Below are positions 52,190-61,478 of a stretch of 64,000 bases of DNA, piece after piece. The first letter of the stretch is position 1; each line of letters begins with the position of its first letter. The notes beneath the pieces are model-generated. The model did not search any database and had not been told where the DNA came from. It saw nothing but the letters and a program-made list of their open reading frames with translations. The stretch lies in contig CP136571.1 of assembly GCA_035192965.1 (NCBI GenBank), forward strand, positions 454,501-518,500, written 5' to 3'. Source of the stretch: Fuscovulum sp. Its GTDB lineage: Bacteria > Pseudomonadota > Alphaproteobacteria > Rhodobacterales > Rhodobacteraceae. A program made the position numbers and the translations under genes.

Positions 52190-52201
52190 CCTACGCGCTT
52201 G

Positions 52202-52741
52202 TTACTCGTCTTCACCGGGTTGTGGTGGCGGGGCCGAAGGCGTGGCCACACCGGCACGGCGCCAGCGCCACAATTCGGCCTGCTGATCCAGCGTCATGTC
52301 GGCATAGGCTTTGTAGTACACGTTCACGTTGAACACGCGTTCCAGAAGCCTGCCATTGTTATCGCGCCGGAATTCAAGGTCTTCGGCGGCCAGCGTCTGC
52401 CGGATTCCCGATGTCACCCCATAGCGCGCAGCATAGGAATAAAGCCCGGAATGGGCGCTGTTCACACCTTCGCGCGATCCGATATTGCCGCCCAATGCCG
52501 CCACGGCCTCGGCCTGCGGGTCGCGGTCGGTGCGGTTTGCACCCCCCGGCGTGGGTTCGGGCAGCGCGGCCAGATCCTGCGGCAATTCAAGCGGCTTTGG
52601 CGGGATGATCCCGAACTCATCCGGCCCTGATGACGTGGAGCGCACATTCATCAGCGACGGCACCCCATCGCCATTGCCGCATGCTGCAAGCGTCAGCACC
52701 ATCGCTGCTGCGATGGCGGGGAAACGCCGTTTTGCTTGCAT
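52202..52741 (-). CDS. DUF3035-type lipoprotein
   Basis: From the ATG at 52741 (ggaggcaggc site) this is a 179-residue lipoprotein: RRFPAIAAAMVLTLAACGNG has the lipobox LAAC with Cys21. The remainder (PDEFGIIPPKPLELPQDLAALPEPTPGGANRTD and YGVTSGIRQTLAAEDLEFRRDNNGRLLERVFNVNVYYKAY) matches the DUF3035 family, which lies beside lspA in alphaproteobacteria. The family is of unknown function, probably in the outer membrane or periplasm. The position right after lspA fits: the protein is a substrate of the LspA pathway. Confidence 0.88.
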   Translation of the reverse strand: MQAKRRFPAIAAAMVLTLAACGNGDGVPSLMNVRSTSSGPDEFGIIPPKPLELPQDLAALPEPTPGGANRTDRDPQAEAVAALGGNIGSREGVNSAHSGLYSYAARYGVTSGIRQTLAAEDLEFRRDNNGRLLERVFNVNVYYKAYADMTLDQQAELWRWRRAGVATPSAPPPQPGEDE

Positions 52742-52794
52742 GCCTGCCTCCGTCATCCGTCTTGCCCCCGTCTTAGCGCATGTCTTGCCGCGCG

Positions 52795-53313
52795 TCACGA
52801 GGTCTTTCCCTTGCCCTTGCCACCAGCCGCTTTGCCGCCCGGTTTCGGTGTGTCCTTGCCGCCTGTGAACAGGATCAACCCGAAAGCCCCGGCAAAGATC
52901 GAGATATCTGCCACATTGAACGCATAGGGATTCTCGATCCCGCAACAAGACATGTTCAGGAAATCCGCCACCGCGCCATACACGATCCGGTCAATCACAT
53001 TGCCCAGTGCGCCCCCGATCAGCAGACCGGCGGAAATCTGCGCCCAGCGGCCCGCGCCTTCGCGCTTGATCCAGATCCAGACCCAGGCCGAAATCGCCAG
53101 CGCCACCACGATCAGCAGCCACCGCGCGAATTCGGCCTGATTGCTGAACAGGCCGAAGTTTATGCCCGTATTCCACGCCATGCGAAAGGTCAGGAAGGGG
53201 GGCAGCACCTCGATCACGCCGCGTTCGATCAGGTTCATGCCCTGCACCACGATCAGTTTCGTGGCCTGATCCAGCACAAAGATGATGGCGGCAGTGATGA
53301 TCGCGATGCGCAT
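52795..53313 (-). CDS. lspA: Lipoprotein signal peptidase LspA
   Basis: LspA (172 residues) cleaves the signal peptide of prolipoproteins in the inner membrane. The catalytic aspartates are Asp108 in GNVIDR and Asp136 in FNVADISIF. Four hydrophobic helices are visible. The last ~20 residues ([22 protein letters not shown]) are a Lys/Gly-rich cytoplasmic tail. It is 25 bases from the purH stop and upstream of a lipoprotein gene. Confidence 0.95.
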   Translation of the reverse strand: MRIAIITAAIIFVLDQATKLIVVQGMNLIERGVIEVLPPFLTFRMAWNTGINFGLFSNQAEFARWLLIVVALAISAWVWIWIKREGAGRWAQISAGLLIGGALGNVIDRIVYGAVADFLNMSCCGIENPYAFNVADISIFAGAFGLILFTGGKDTPKPGGKAAGGKGKGKTS

Positions 53314-53338
53314 GGACGTGCCCCGTGACTGTCAGACT

Positions 53339-54928
53339 TCAGTGTCGGAAATGGCGCATGCCGGTGAAGATCATCGCCAGCCCGGCCGCATCGGCGGCGG
53401 CGATCACGTCATCATCCCGCATGGACCCGCCTGGTTGGATAATGGCCGTGGCCCCCGCCTCGGCTGCGGCCAGCAGGCCATCGGCAAAAGGAAAGAACGC
53501 GTCCGACGCCACAACCGACCCATGGGTCAGCGGCTGGGAAAGACCCAGCGCCTCGGCCATGTCCTGCGATTTGCGGGCGGCGATGCGGGTGCTGTCGATC
53601 CGGCTCATCTGGCCGGCGCCCACGCCCACGGTGGCACCATCTTTCACATAGATGATGGCGTTGGATTTCACATGCTTGGCCACTTTCCACGCAAACAGCA
53701 GATCGGCCAGTTCGGCATCGGTCGGCGCGCGCTTGGTGACAACCTTCAGATCGGCAGGCCGGATGATCCCGGCATCGCGGTCCTGCACCAGAAATCCACC
53801 CGCAACCTGCTTGAACGCGGTCGCCTTGGCGCGCGGGTCAGGCAGGGCGGCGGTGGTCAGCAGGCGCAGGTTCTTTTTGGCAGCAAAGATTGCGCGGGCC
53901 TCGTCACTTGCCCCCGGCGCGATGACGACTTCGGTGAAGATTTCGGTGATCTTTTCCGCCGTCGCCGCATCCAGCGGCTGGTTCAGCGCGACGATCCCGC
54001 CAAAGGCAGAGGTGCGGTCGCAATCATAGGCGCGGGCATAAGCCTCGGCCAGGGTTGCGCCTTGCGCGACGCCGCAAGGGTTGGCGTGCTTGATGATCGC
54101 CACCGCTGCGCCGTCGGCGGGCGCGAATTCAGCCACCAGTTCAAAGGCCGCGTCGGTATCGTTGATGTTGTTGTAGGATAGTTCCTTGCCCTGCCACTGC
54201 TTTGCCGTCGCCACGCCTTCGCGTTTGGACCCATCCACGTAAAACGCCGCGCCTTGATGCGGGTTCTCCCCGTAGCGCAGCCCCTGCGCCAGCTTTCCGG
54301 CAAAGCTGCGATAGCGCGGCGCGGTCTCTCCAATCTCACCCGCCAGCCAATTGGATACAGCAGCATCATAGGCGGCAGTGCGCGAATAGGCGGTCAGCGC
54401 CATCTTCTGCCGGAAGGCCATAGTCGTGGCCCCATCATGCGCGGCCAGCTGATCCAGCAGCGGCTGGTAATCGGCAGGGTCTGTCAGCACGGTGACGAAA
54501 CGGTGGTTCTTGGATGCTGCGCGGATCATGGCCGGACCGCCGATATCGATATTCTCGATGCAGGTGGCGTGATCAGCCCCCTTTGCGACCGTTTCCTCGA
54601 AGGGATAAAGGTTCACGATCAGCAGGTCGATCGGTTCGATCCCATGCGCGGCCATGGCCAGCAGATGTTCGTCATCATCCCGCAGCGCCAGCAGCGCGCC
54701 GTGGACGTTCGGGTGCAGCGTCTTGACCCGGCCATCCATCATTTCCGGAAAGCCCGTCACGTCCGACACATCCCGCACCACCAGCCCCGCTGTGCGCAGC
54801 ATCCCCGACGTGCCCCCGGTGGAAATCAATTCCACCCCCCGCGCCGCCAGCGCACGCGCCAGATCAAGCAGGCCGGATTTGTCAGACACGGAAATCAGCG
54901 CGCGGCCGATGGGAACAAGGTTGGTCAT
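53339..54928 (-). CDS. purH: Bifunctional AICAR transformylase/IMP cyclohydrolase PurH
   Basis: PurH (529 residues) does the last two steps of purine synthesis, formyl transfer from 10-formyl-THF to AICAR and closure to IMP. The N-terminal IMP cyclohydrolase ([32 protein letters not shown]) and the C-terminal AICAR transformylase (for example [41 protein letters not shown]) are complete. The end [30 protein letters not shown] is typical. It follows the heparinase-like gene after 30 bases. Confidence 0.97.
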   Translation of the reverse strand: MTNLVPIGRALISVSDKSGLLDLARALAARGVELISTGGTSGMLRTAGLVVRDVSDVTGFPEMMDGRVKTLHPNVHGALLALRDDDEHLLAMAAHGIEPIDLLIVNLYPFEETVAKGADHATCIENIDIGGPAMIRAASKNHRFVTVLTDPADYQPLLDQLAAHDGATTMAFRQKMALTAYSRTAAYDAAVSNWLAGEIGETAPRYRSFAGKLAQGLRYGENPHQGAAFYVDGSKREGVATAKQWQGKELSYNNINDTDAAFELVAEFAPADGAAVAIIKHANPCGVAQGATLAEAYARAYDCDRTSAFGGIVALNQPLDAATAEKITEIFTEVVIAPGASDEARAIFAAKKNLRLLTTAALPDPRAKATAFKQVAGGFLVQDRDAGIIRPADLKVVTKRAPTDAELADLLFAWKVAKHVKSNAIIYVKDGATVGVGAGQMSRIDSTRIAARKSQDMAEALGLSQPLTHGSVVASDAFFPFADGLLAAAEAGATAIIQPGGSMRDDDVIAAADAAGLAMIFTGMRHFRH

Positions 54929-54958
54929 GGGCAGAACCCCCCGGGGTAACGGATACGG

Positions 54959-56683
54959 TCAGTCCGGAACCGACAATTCCTCGCGGTCCAGATCGCGGAT
55001 GGCCAGCGGAGTATCCTGTGCCTTGGCCAAGGTCCAGCCGATCCGGGTTTCAAAGCTGCCCGCAGGCGCCGAAAGGACGATCTGTTTTGTCGCACGTGGC
55101 TGCAAACGCCCTTTTTCCAGATAAACCGATGGATCAAGCGTCAGTTTTGCAATCCCGTCATGGCGGAATACCCAGATTTCCCCCGATTTCAGCGCCATGG
55201 AAACGGCGTTCCCGCCCATGTCCAGCGCCACGTCGACATCCGGGTGCAGATGAAAGCGGATCGCAAAGCCGACGCCTTCGGGGCTTTGCGCCAGGATCGC
55301 CGCCACACGCTTGCGGTCGCCCGGGCTGCGCGCCTCCAGCAGATCGGTCCCGGTCAGGCGGCGGCCCTGCGTATCCAGCGTCAGGATGCGGGCATGGGTC
55401 AGGCCGTGGCTGCCCTGCCAGCCGCCATGCGCCAGCGACAGGTGATGACCACTGCCATCCTGCGCCAGTTGCAGCGCTGTCACGGGCGCGCGGGTGGCGA
55501 ACTCTGCCCCGCCCTTGCCCAGCCGCGATGACGATGATCCGTCCAGCGACAGCGTTGAATGCGATGCCGTGGCCCGCCCGGCCAATTGCCAATCTTCGCC
55601 AAAGGGCAGGCCTGACCCGCTGCTCACGATCAGCTGGCGGCGGCCCGATGTCATCTCGAACGCCAAGGTCGAAGCGTGCGCCTCACCCCCAGCCTTTCCG
55701 TCAGGTGGTGCTGCGGCATCGACGATCACCGTCGTTCGCCCGGATGCCAACCGCACATAGCCCATCGACGGAAGCCCAGCCCCGCTGCCGCCACGCACGC
55801 CTGATGCGGCCAGCGCCGCATCCAGCCGCCCCTCGATCCCGCGCCCGCCCCCGTGAAACCGCGCCAGCCCCCCGTCGGCATGGCGCAGCGCCCGCAGCGT
55901 GGGCGCGATCCGGCCGATGGCATTCGTCACTTCGGCAGGCACTGCCCGGTCCGATTCGGCCAATGCCTGCGCCGCCCAGTTCAGCAGGGTGAACACTTCC
56001 AGCAGATCCTCGGGGTTGCGGGTGGGGATGCCGCCCCCGGCATCCACCTCGCGCTGGCAATCGCGCGCCAACGCGGCGATGGCGGCCCCCACCAGCCCGG
56101 CCTTCCCCTCCAGCGCCAAGGCGGCCACGATCAGCCCGGTCAATGCCTCGAACCTTGGCAGTCCCGGCGCGGCGCGGGTCCATCGCCGGGCAAGGTAATG
56201 AGTCTGCACCGTCAGCGCGCGGAAATAGGCATCCGTCTGCGACTTGTCGCTGCCTTGCAGGATGAGCATCGCGTGATTAACCCAGCGGATCAGCCGCCGC
56301 CCGGTCAGATCGGGCGTCCAGCCCGGCCCTTGCCCCCTGCCAAAGCGCGCGATCCAGTCATAGGTCCAGTCCCGCGCCCGTTTGCGCGCCGCGCTGTCGC
56401 CAAAGGCAGCAAGATCATCAAGCCAGACAAATCCATGCGCCTCGGCCGCAAAGGCCGGATCGGGGGCGGTGACATCCCACAGCGCCACGCCGGGGGCCTG
56501 TACCAGCTTGCCTGCAAACAGGAAATTGCCCGCCACGATCTGCCGGCCCCGCGCGAACAACCCGATGGATCGCGGCTCTGGCTGCGACCGAAAGGCCAGC
56601 GCGGGCCGCGCGAACCCGGCCCGCCACACGGCAAGGCGGTTGCCAAATGACCCTGTCGGTCTGTCACTCGTGATGACGGCCAT
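54959..56683 (-). CDS. Heparinase II/III-like protein
   Basis: This 574-residue protein fits the heparinase II/III-like family found between rsmB and purH in many Rhodobacterales. The N-terminal ~300 residues are helical (alpha/alpha toroid-like, for example DWIARFGRGQGPGWTPDLTGRRLIRWVNHAMLIL) and the C-terminal ~270 residues are beta-rich (for example ASTLAFEMTSGRRQLIVSSGSG, ATASHSTLSLDGSSSSRLG). No clear signal peptide is seen. The family includes polysaccharide lyases, but the catalytic residues cannot be checked from this view, and the natural substrate is unknown; a cell-wall or capsule role is possible. Its purH linkage is conserved. Confidence 0.85.
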   Translation of the reverse strand: MAVITSDRPTGSFGNRLAVWRAGFARPALAFRSQPEPRSIGLFARGRQIVAGNFLFAGKLVQAPGVALWDVTAPDPAFAAEAHGFVWLDDLAAFGDSAARKRARDWTYDWIARFGRGQGPGWTPDLTGRRLIRWVNHAMLILQGSDKSQTDAYFRALTVQTHYLARRWTRAAPGLPRFEALTGLIVAALALEGKAGLVGAAIAALARDCQREVDAGGGIPTRNPEDLLEVFTLLNWAAQALAESDRAVPAEVTNAIGRIAPTLRALRHADGGLARFHGGGRGIEGRLDAALAASGVRGGSGAGLPSMGYVRLASGRTTVIVDAAAPPDGKAGGEAHASTLAFEMTSGRRQLIVSSGSGLPFGEDWQLAGRATASHSTLSLDGSSSSRLGKGGAEFATRAPVTALQLAQDGSGHHLSLAHGGWQGSHGLTHARILTLDTQGRRLTGTDLLEARSPGDRKRVAAILAQSPEGVGFAIRFHLHPDVDVALDMGGNAVSMALKSGEIWVFRHDGIAKLTLDPSVYLEKGRLQPRATKQIVLSAPAGSFETRIGWTLAKAQDTPLAIRDLDREELSVPD

Positions 56684-56798
56684 GCCTCGCCCGTATCCTG
56701 CTGCCCGGTCTGGGGATGTCCGGCTGTTGTCCGGATCTTGGGCTTCAGTCTACCCGCGTGGGGGGGCGGCTGTCACGCCACAACCGCCCCGGACCTGA

Positions 56799-57944
56799 TC
56801 ACTTTGCCAGATGGTCCACCCGTTCCAGATATTGCGCCAGACCGCGGATCTGCCCCATCCATTTGTCGATCAGCCGCGGATCATGCGGCGCAGCATGGAC
56901 CCCCGCCGGAATTTCCCGCGCCAGCACCGATTCGACAGCCAGCGAAACCGGCACGGATACCAGCCGCCCCATGGCCGTGCCGCGCGCATCGCCCCAGGCA
57001 TCCATCGCCCATTCCTCGTGCCAGACCACCACGCCATCGCGTTCGGCTTTCAGCGACACAAACAGCACCGCCCGGTCCGGCTCGCCGTCGTCATATGAAT
57101 TTTCGGCCCAGAACTGCGCCGCCATTTCTGCCAGCCGCGCATCGCCTGCCGGGCCTTGCAGCGTTTCGATCTCGCGGAACACCGGACCCCAGGCCTCGGC
57201 CCAGCCGTTCAGGCGGATGGTGCCGCGCACAAAATCACGGACCTGCCAGTCCTTGTCGAACCGGTAATCCTCCATGAAGGGATAGCTGTCGCGGTTGGGA
57301 TAAACCTCGAAACTCTCAGGCGCAGGCAAGGGCGCGTCATAGGCGGTGATGGCGTCCCAGGGCCGATTCACCCGCAGCTCGCTGAAATTCCGCAAAGACC
57401 GCGACGGTGACCGCAGCGCCTTCAGCACGCCCAGCGGCGACCATGAAAACTTGTAGCGGAAGGCATTGGCGATCTTGGGAACGCCACCGCAATAAGAGGT
57501 GAAGGAAAGCGTATTCCCCACGTCATAGGCCGGCGAGGCGCGATAACGCGCCACAAGGTCATGGGCCATCAGATGGTCGATCCCGGGGTCCAGCCCCACC
57601 TCATTGACCGAACACAGCCCCTTGTCGCGGAACGCCGCATCCAGCGCCCGCATTTCCGGAGCGATATAGCTGGAGGAAACGAAATGCGCGCCCTTTTCCA
57701 GGCAGACCGTCGCGATCCCGACGTGCTGATCCGCAGGCAGCATGGAAATCGCCAAATCCCCCGGCTGCAAGGCCGCCGTCAACGCGGGCAGGCTGTAGGC
57801 GCGGATGTCTTGCGTCAGGTCACCCACGGCTTCGCGCGCCTTCTCAACGGTGCGGTTCCACACCACCACCTTATGCCCGCCTTCGATCAGCCGCCGCAAA
57901 CCGGGAACCGACGAAAGGCCGGTGCCGCACCAATGGATCGTCAT
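56799..57944 (-). CDS. Saccharopine dehydrogenase family protein (glutamate-forming type)
   Basis: This 381-residue protein has a GTGLSSVPGLRRL nucleotide-binding start and the segment VNEVGLDPGIDHLMAHDLV, which is the signature of saccharopine reductase/dehydrogenase (LYS9-like) proteins. YIAPEMRALDAAFRDKG and SYCGGVPKIANAFRYKFSWSPLGVL fit as well. The reaction would split saccharopine into glutamate and aminoadipate semialdehyde. It lies downstream of the lysine-forming type gene at 58032, so the two make a lysine-to-aminoadipate degradation pair. Exact direction in vivo is inferred. Confidence 0.87.
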   Translation of the reverse strand: MTIHWCGTGLSSVPGLRRLIEGGHKVVVWNRTVEKAREAVGDLTQDIRAYSLPALTAALQPGDLAISMLPADQHVGIATVCLEKGAHFVSSSYIAPEMRALDAAFRDKGLCSVNEVGLDPGIDHLMAHDLVARYRASPAYDVGNTLSFTSYCGGVPKIANAFRYKFSWSPLGVLKALRSPSRSLRNFSELRVNRPWDAITAYDAPLPAPESFEVYPNRDSYPFMEDYRFDKDWQVRDFVRGTIRLNGWAEAWGPVFREIETLQGPAGDARLAEMAAQFWAENSYDDGEPDRAVLFVSLKAERDGVVVWHEEWAMDAWGDARGTAMGRLVSVPVSLAVESVLAREIPAGVHAAPHDPRLIDKWMGQIRGLAQYLERVDHLAK

Positions 57945-57977
57945 GTCTCTGTCTCCCTACAGCAGGGCATCGCCCCA

Positions 57978-58021
57978 CAAAAATCTTCGAAGATTTTTGC
58001 AAATTCCTTCCAAGGAATTTG
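57978..58021. repeat. Two-hairpin palindromic element, copy B
   Basis: A perfect 22-bp palindrome centred on ttcgaa (57978-57999) is followed by aaattcctt cc aaggaattt (58001-58020). Both parts match copy A (39601) in position, spacing and centre, with paired substitutions in the stems. It lies between the two saccharopine-pathway genes. Confidence 0.8.
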
Positions 58022-58031
58022 TCCTTCAGCG

Positions 58032-59081
58032 TCACATCCCCGCGCTGTGCCGGTCGTATTCCGCCTTTGCTCGCCCCCAGACCCCGGATTGCAGATTGGT
58101 CAGCGTCAGCAGGCTGGGCAACAGTTGCGCGGCATAATCCTCGCTGCTTTCCACCGGCAGCAGGGACGGCAGGTTGTCAATCGCAGTCACGTCCAGCGGC
58201 GGCGCGTCATGCACCCGCAGCGCCGGCGCATCCCAATCCGTGGCGCGGTCATAGACTTTGATGGGCGAAAAATCCGATGTCGGATCACAGGCGATATCAC
58301 CGATCACCGTCAACTTGCGCGCATCCGTCTTGGCGCTGGCCGGCACGAAAACCGGGCAGCCGGGCCGGGCAAGGATGCAATTCAGGAAAATCTCGTGCTG
58401 CAACACTTCGGGGAATGGCCCGCCGCTGGCGGTCTCGGCCATATCCCATTTCGTCACCGCTACGCCCATCGCGGCGCATAGGTCGGCCGCCCCGGTGCCA
58501 ACCCGTCCCAAAGCACCGATGACGATGGCGCGCGGGCGGTCCATCCCGGCCAGTTCCCGCTCCAGATCGGCGATCAACGCAGCGCGGCCCGGATATTTCG
58601 CCACCGGCCCTGCAATCCCGCCCCGCTGCTGCGCCGCCCAGCATTTCAGCGACACCGCCGCCCCGGCAAAGCCCGCCCAATAGCCAAAGGCCGCCACGCG
58701 ACGCCCGCCCTCATCCACCAGATATTCCAGATCATACAAAACCCCGCCCCCGGCCCGGAACCGCCGCAGCAATTCCCGCCCCGCAGGCTGGCCCTTGTAG
58801 GCATGGCCGAACATGATGTGCCGATGGGTCAGGGGCGTGCCGTCCTCGGGCAGTTCCTTCAGCCCGAAAATGATCGCGTCACTTGGCGCCTGCGGCCACA
58901 GGTTTTCATCCGCAATCTCGCAGCCCGCCGCCGCGTAGCCATCAATTGGGATCGCGCGTACGGATGACTGTTCGACCGTCACGCGAATACCGGCCCGGAC
59001 CAGCGCCGCCGCGCCCTCGGGCGTCAGCCCCACCCGTTCCTCGTTCGGGCGCTGTTCCGCCCGGACCCAGAGATGCGTCAT
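58032..59081 (-). CDS. Saccharopine dehydrogenase (lysine-forming type) / lysine-ketoglutarate reductase-like
   Basis: This 349-residue protein belongs to the LYS1-like branch: LWVRAEQRPNEERVGLTPEGAAALVRAG at the start (AlaDH/PNT-like N-domain), then AFGYWAGFAGAAVSLKCW, and the nucleotide-binding loop VIGALGRVGTGAADL (about 190-204). LDVTAIDNLPSLLPVESSEDYAAQLLPSL is conserved in the family. It would condense lysine with 2-oxoglutarate to saccharopine, or the reverse. It lies upstream of the LYS9-like gene, separated by a hairpin element. Together they suggest lysine catabolism. Confidence 0.88.
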   Translation of the reverse strand: MTHLWVRAEQRPNEERVGLTPEGAAALVRAGIRVTVEQSSVRAIPIDGYAAAGCEIADENLWPQAPSDAIIFGLKELPEDGTPLTHRHIMFGHAYKGQPAGRELLRRFRAGGGVLYDLEYLVDEGGRRVAAFGYWAGFAGAAVSLKCWAAQQRGGIAGPVAKYPGRAALIADLERELAGMDRPRAIVIGALGRVGTGAADLCAAMGVAVTKWDMAETASGGPFPEVLQHEIFLNCILARPGCPVFVPASAKTDARKLTVIGDIACDPTSDFSPIKVYDRATDWDAPALRVHDAPPLDVTAIDNLPSLLPVESSEDYAAQLLPSLLTLTNLQSGVWGRAKAEYDRHSAGM

Positions 59082-59141
59082 CGCATGCCTCCCAAAATCT
59101 GCCCTGCAGCCCTATCAGATCAGTCCGCAGGGAAAAGGGGA

Positions 59142-59930
59142 TCACAGATCGAAACTGGCAAAGACCGGCACATGATCCGACGGCTGTTCCCACCCCCGGC
59201 AGGGCCGCAGGATGCGGCTGCCATGACCCGCGTTGGAAATGTCGGGCGTGGCCCAGATGTGATCCAGCCTGCGCCCCTTGTCCGCCGCATCCCAATCCGC
59301 CGCGCGGTAGGACCACCATGAATAGAGCAGGCCCTGCGGGATGTCCTGCCGGGTGATATCGACCCAGCCCCCTGCATCCTGCGTCTGGGCCAGATGCTCC
59401 ACCTCGATCGGTGTATGGCTCACGATCTTCAGCAATTGCTTGTGCGACCAGACGTCATCCTCGCGCGGGGCGATGTTCAGATCACCCACAAGGATGGATC
59501 GCTGCGGCTTGTCGGCATGAAACCGGTCGCGCATCTGCATCAGGAAATCCAGCTTCTGGCCGAACTTGTCGTTCAGCGCCCGATCCGGAATGTCACCCCC
59601 TGCAGGGACGTAACAGTTGTGGATCACCACCCCGTTTTCCAGCCGCGCCGCCACGTGGCGGGCATGGCCCAGCGCCGCGAAATCCTCACCCCCTGCATCG
59701 TACAGGGGCAGCTTGGACAGGATGGCCACGCCGTTGTAACCCTTTTGCCCGCGCGCAACCATGTGGGTGTAGCCCAACGCTTGAAACTGCGCGACGGGGA
59801 TCTTGTCCACCGGGCTTTTGCATTCCTGAAGACACAGGATATCGGGCGCTTCTTCGGCCAACAGCCGGGCCACCAACCCCTCACGCAGACGGACGGAATT
59901 GATGTTCCACGTGGCAAGGGTAAAGGTCAT
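59142..59930 (-). CDS. xthA: Exodeoxyribonuclease III XthA
   Basis: This 262-residue protein is an EEP-fold AP endonuclease/exonuclease. The start TLATWNINSVRLREG, the catalytic-metal motif LQECKSP, GDLNIAPREDDVWSH and the C-terminal SDHVPVFASFD are the standard exonuclease III signatures. It repairs abasic sites and 3' blocks. Its start is 101 bases downstream of the gene for a small secreted protein, on the same strand. Confidence 0.95.
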   Translation of the reverse strand: MTFTLATWNINSVRLREGLVARLLAEEAPDILCLQECKSPVDKIPVAQFQALGYTHMVARGQKGYNGVAILSKLPLYDAGGEDFAALGHARHVAARLENGVVIHNCYVPAGGDIPDRALNDKFGQKLDFLMQMRDRFHADKPQRSILVGDLNIAPREDDVWSHKQLLKIVSHTPIEVEHLAQTQDAGGWVDITRQDIPQGLLYSWWSYRAADWDAADKGRRLDHIWATPDISNAGHGSRILRPCRGWEQPSDHVPVFASFDL

Positions 59931-60031
59931 GGCGCGGGCTCCGGCAGCAAGGGACGGCGGACCCTAGGGCCGACCGTCCGCAGGCTCAAGAGGCCGGGCG
60001 ATCAGTTATGGACTGATCCGCCCTTGCCGGA

Positions 60032-60346
60032 TCAGTCGTTGACCGTGAACGTGTTGATCTCGCACAGGTTCTGTTCTTTCGTCGCTTCCAGCCCGTCTTC
60101 GGTGACGAAGCGCAGGTCATAGTCACAGACGTCCAGACCATCGGCGATGGTCACGTCGCCCGACACACCGGGTGAAACCGAGTCGACGGTCAGGATATTC
60201 TCACCCCAAAGCTCTTCTCCCACCGGCGACACGTTCATCTCCACGATGGTGTAGGAACTGTCATTGACCAGCGTGAAGACCAGGTCTTCGGCAAGAACAG
60301 GGGACGCCACCAGACCGGCAAGCAGGGCCGCGAAGCCAATACGCAT
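60032..60346 (-). CDS. Small acidic secreted protein, unknown function
   Basis: This 104-residue protein has a signal peptide (MRIGFAALLAGLVASPVLA|E) and an aaggagag ribosome-binding site. The mature part is about 85 residues, strongly acidic, beta-strand-rich, with two Cys (VCDYDLRF and NLCEINTF) that could pair. FTLVNDSSYTIVEMNVSPVGEELWGENIL resembles a family of periplasmic proteins of Rhodobacterales whose function I do not know. It is a single gene between xthA and the response regulator. The Cys spacing hints at a compact disulfide-bonded fold. Confidence 0.78.
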   Translation of the reverse strand: MRIGFAALLAGLVASPVLAEDLVFTLVNDSSYTIVEMNVSPVGEELWGENILTVDSVSPGVSGDVTIADGLDVCDYDLRFVTEDGLEATKEQNLCEINTFTVND

Positions 60347-60500
60347 GAAACTCTCCTTAAGTTGGCCCGATTCATTTGGGCGATGGCCGTTATATCCAAC
60401 GTGCCAGCAAACCCCTAAACGGATTTCTTATACTGATGTATAGGTGCCGCAGGTGGCCCCCGTGCCGACCCATCCTGCAACGTCATGCAGATGCCAGGTC

Positions 60501-60529
60501 AAAAAAAAGGCCGGGCATGATGCCCGGCC
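60501..60529 (-). terminator. Rho-independent terminator of the response-regulator gene
   Basis: A 9-bp perfect stem ggccgggca/tgcccggcc with a 3-nt loop is followed on the minus strand by eight T residues. It lies about 115 bases past the stop codon. Confidence 0.92.
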
Positions 60530-60643
60530 AAGTCCAACAGGGAGGATGCCGTGCCATAACCCCGACACGACAAGGGGATCCTGGGCGCGATCAGTCTCGC
60601 ATCCAAATGTATATAAGAAATGAATCAGGCGATTTTAAGATCG

Positions 60644-61330
60644 TCACGCCACCAGTCTGTATCCGCCGCTCTCTGTTACCAGCAGCCGCGCATTTGACGG
60701 ATCGGGTTCGATCTTCTGACGAAGGCGATAAATGTGGGTTTCCAAAGTATGCGTGGTCACCCCCGCATTGTATCCCCACACCTCATGCAGCAGCACATCG
60801 CGTGCCACAACGCTTTGCTGCGCGCGGTACAAATACTTAAGAATATTGGTTTCTTTCTCCGTCAGGCGGATCTTTTTTTCCTTTTCATCCACCAGCATCT
60901 TTTGCGCCGGCTTAAAGGTATAGGGACCAAGCTGGAAAATGGCGTCTTCGGATTGCTCATGCTGGCGCAATTGCGCCCTGATGCGCGCAAGCAACACCGG
61001 AAACTTAAAAGGCTTGGTTACATAGTCATTGGCCCCGGCATCCAGCCCCAGAATGGTGTCTGCATCCGAATCATGACCGGTCAACATCAGCACCGGGCAT
61101 TTCACGCCGCTCTTGCGCATCCGGCGGCAAAGCTCGCGCCCGTCAGTGTCGGGAAGGCCCACATCCAGGATCACCAGATCGTAAAGGCCAGCTTTCGCCT
61201 TCTCCATCCCCTCGGCCCCGGTGCGGGCCTCGAACACGTCGAAATCTTCGGTCATGACAAGCTGCTCGCTCAGCGCCTCGCGCAGATCGTCGTCATCATC
61301 GACCAGCAGGATCTTTCTCAGGGTGCCCAT
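60644..61330 (-). CDS. OmpR-family response regulator (CenR-like candidate)
   Basis: The start MGTLRKILLVDDDDD follows a ggaggttc site and gives 228 residues. The receiver domain has the acidic pocket, phosphoacceptor Asp56 in VILDVGLPD, switch Thr84 and Lys106 (DYVTKPF). The winged-helix DNA-binding domain ends with HTLETHIYRLRQKIEPDPSNARLLVTESGGYRLVA. No histidine kinase gene is adjacent, so it is an orphan here. It resembles the essential CenR envelope regulator of R. sphaeroides by recollection, but I cannot test orthology. It has a strong terminator. Confidence 0.93.
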   Translation of the reverse strand: MGTLRKILLVDDDDDLREALSEQLVMTEDFDVFEARTGAEGMEKAKAGLYDLVILDVGLPDTDGRELCRRMRKSGVKCPVLMLTGHDSDADTILGLDAGANDYVTKPFKFPVLLARIRAQLRQHEQSEDAIFQLGPYTFKPAQKMLVDEKEKKIRLTEKETNILKYLYRAQQSVVARDVLLHEVWGYNAGVTTHTLETHIYRLRQKIEPDPSNARLLVTESGGYRLVA

Positions 61331-61478
61331 GGGAACCTCCGTTTGCGTCTTCTGCCCCTCACATGCGCCCCGCTCGCGGTTGCGGCAAGAATTGCAACGC
61401 ATGAGTCACGCGGTCGTGTGGCTGTGTGGGGGAATGTTTCAATTTCCTGCGCATCGGCCTAGATAGGGGTCAGAGGAC

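Noticed and set aside
50687..52630. Long plus-strand frame opposite the M16 genes
   Set aside because: It runs antisense to intact M16 genes and has only shadow composition.
59900..59920. parS-like site (tgttccacgtggcaag)
   Set aside because: It has five mismatches to the parS consensus and lies inside the xthA coding sequence.
61403..61478. FMN riboswitch upstream of ribA
   Set aside because: The 76-base spacer is too short and has none of the conserved RFN-element blocks.
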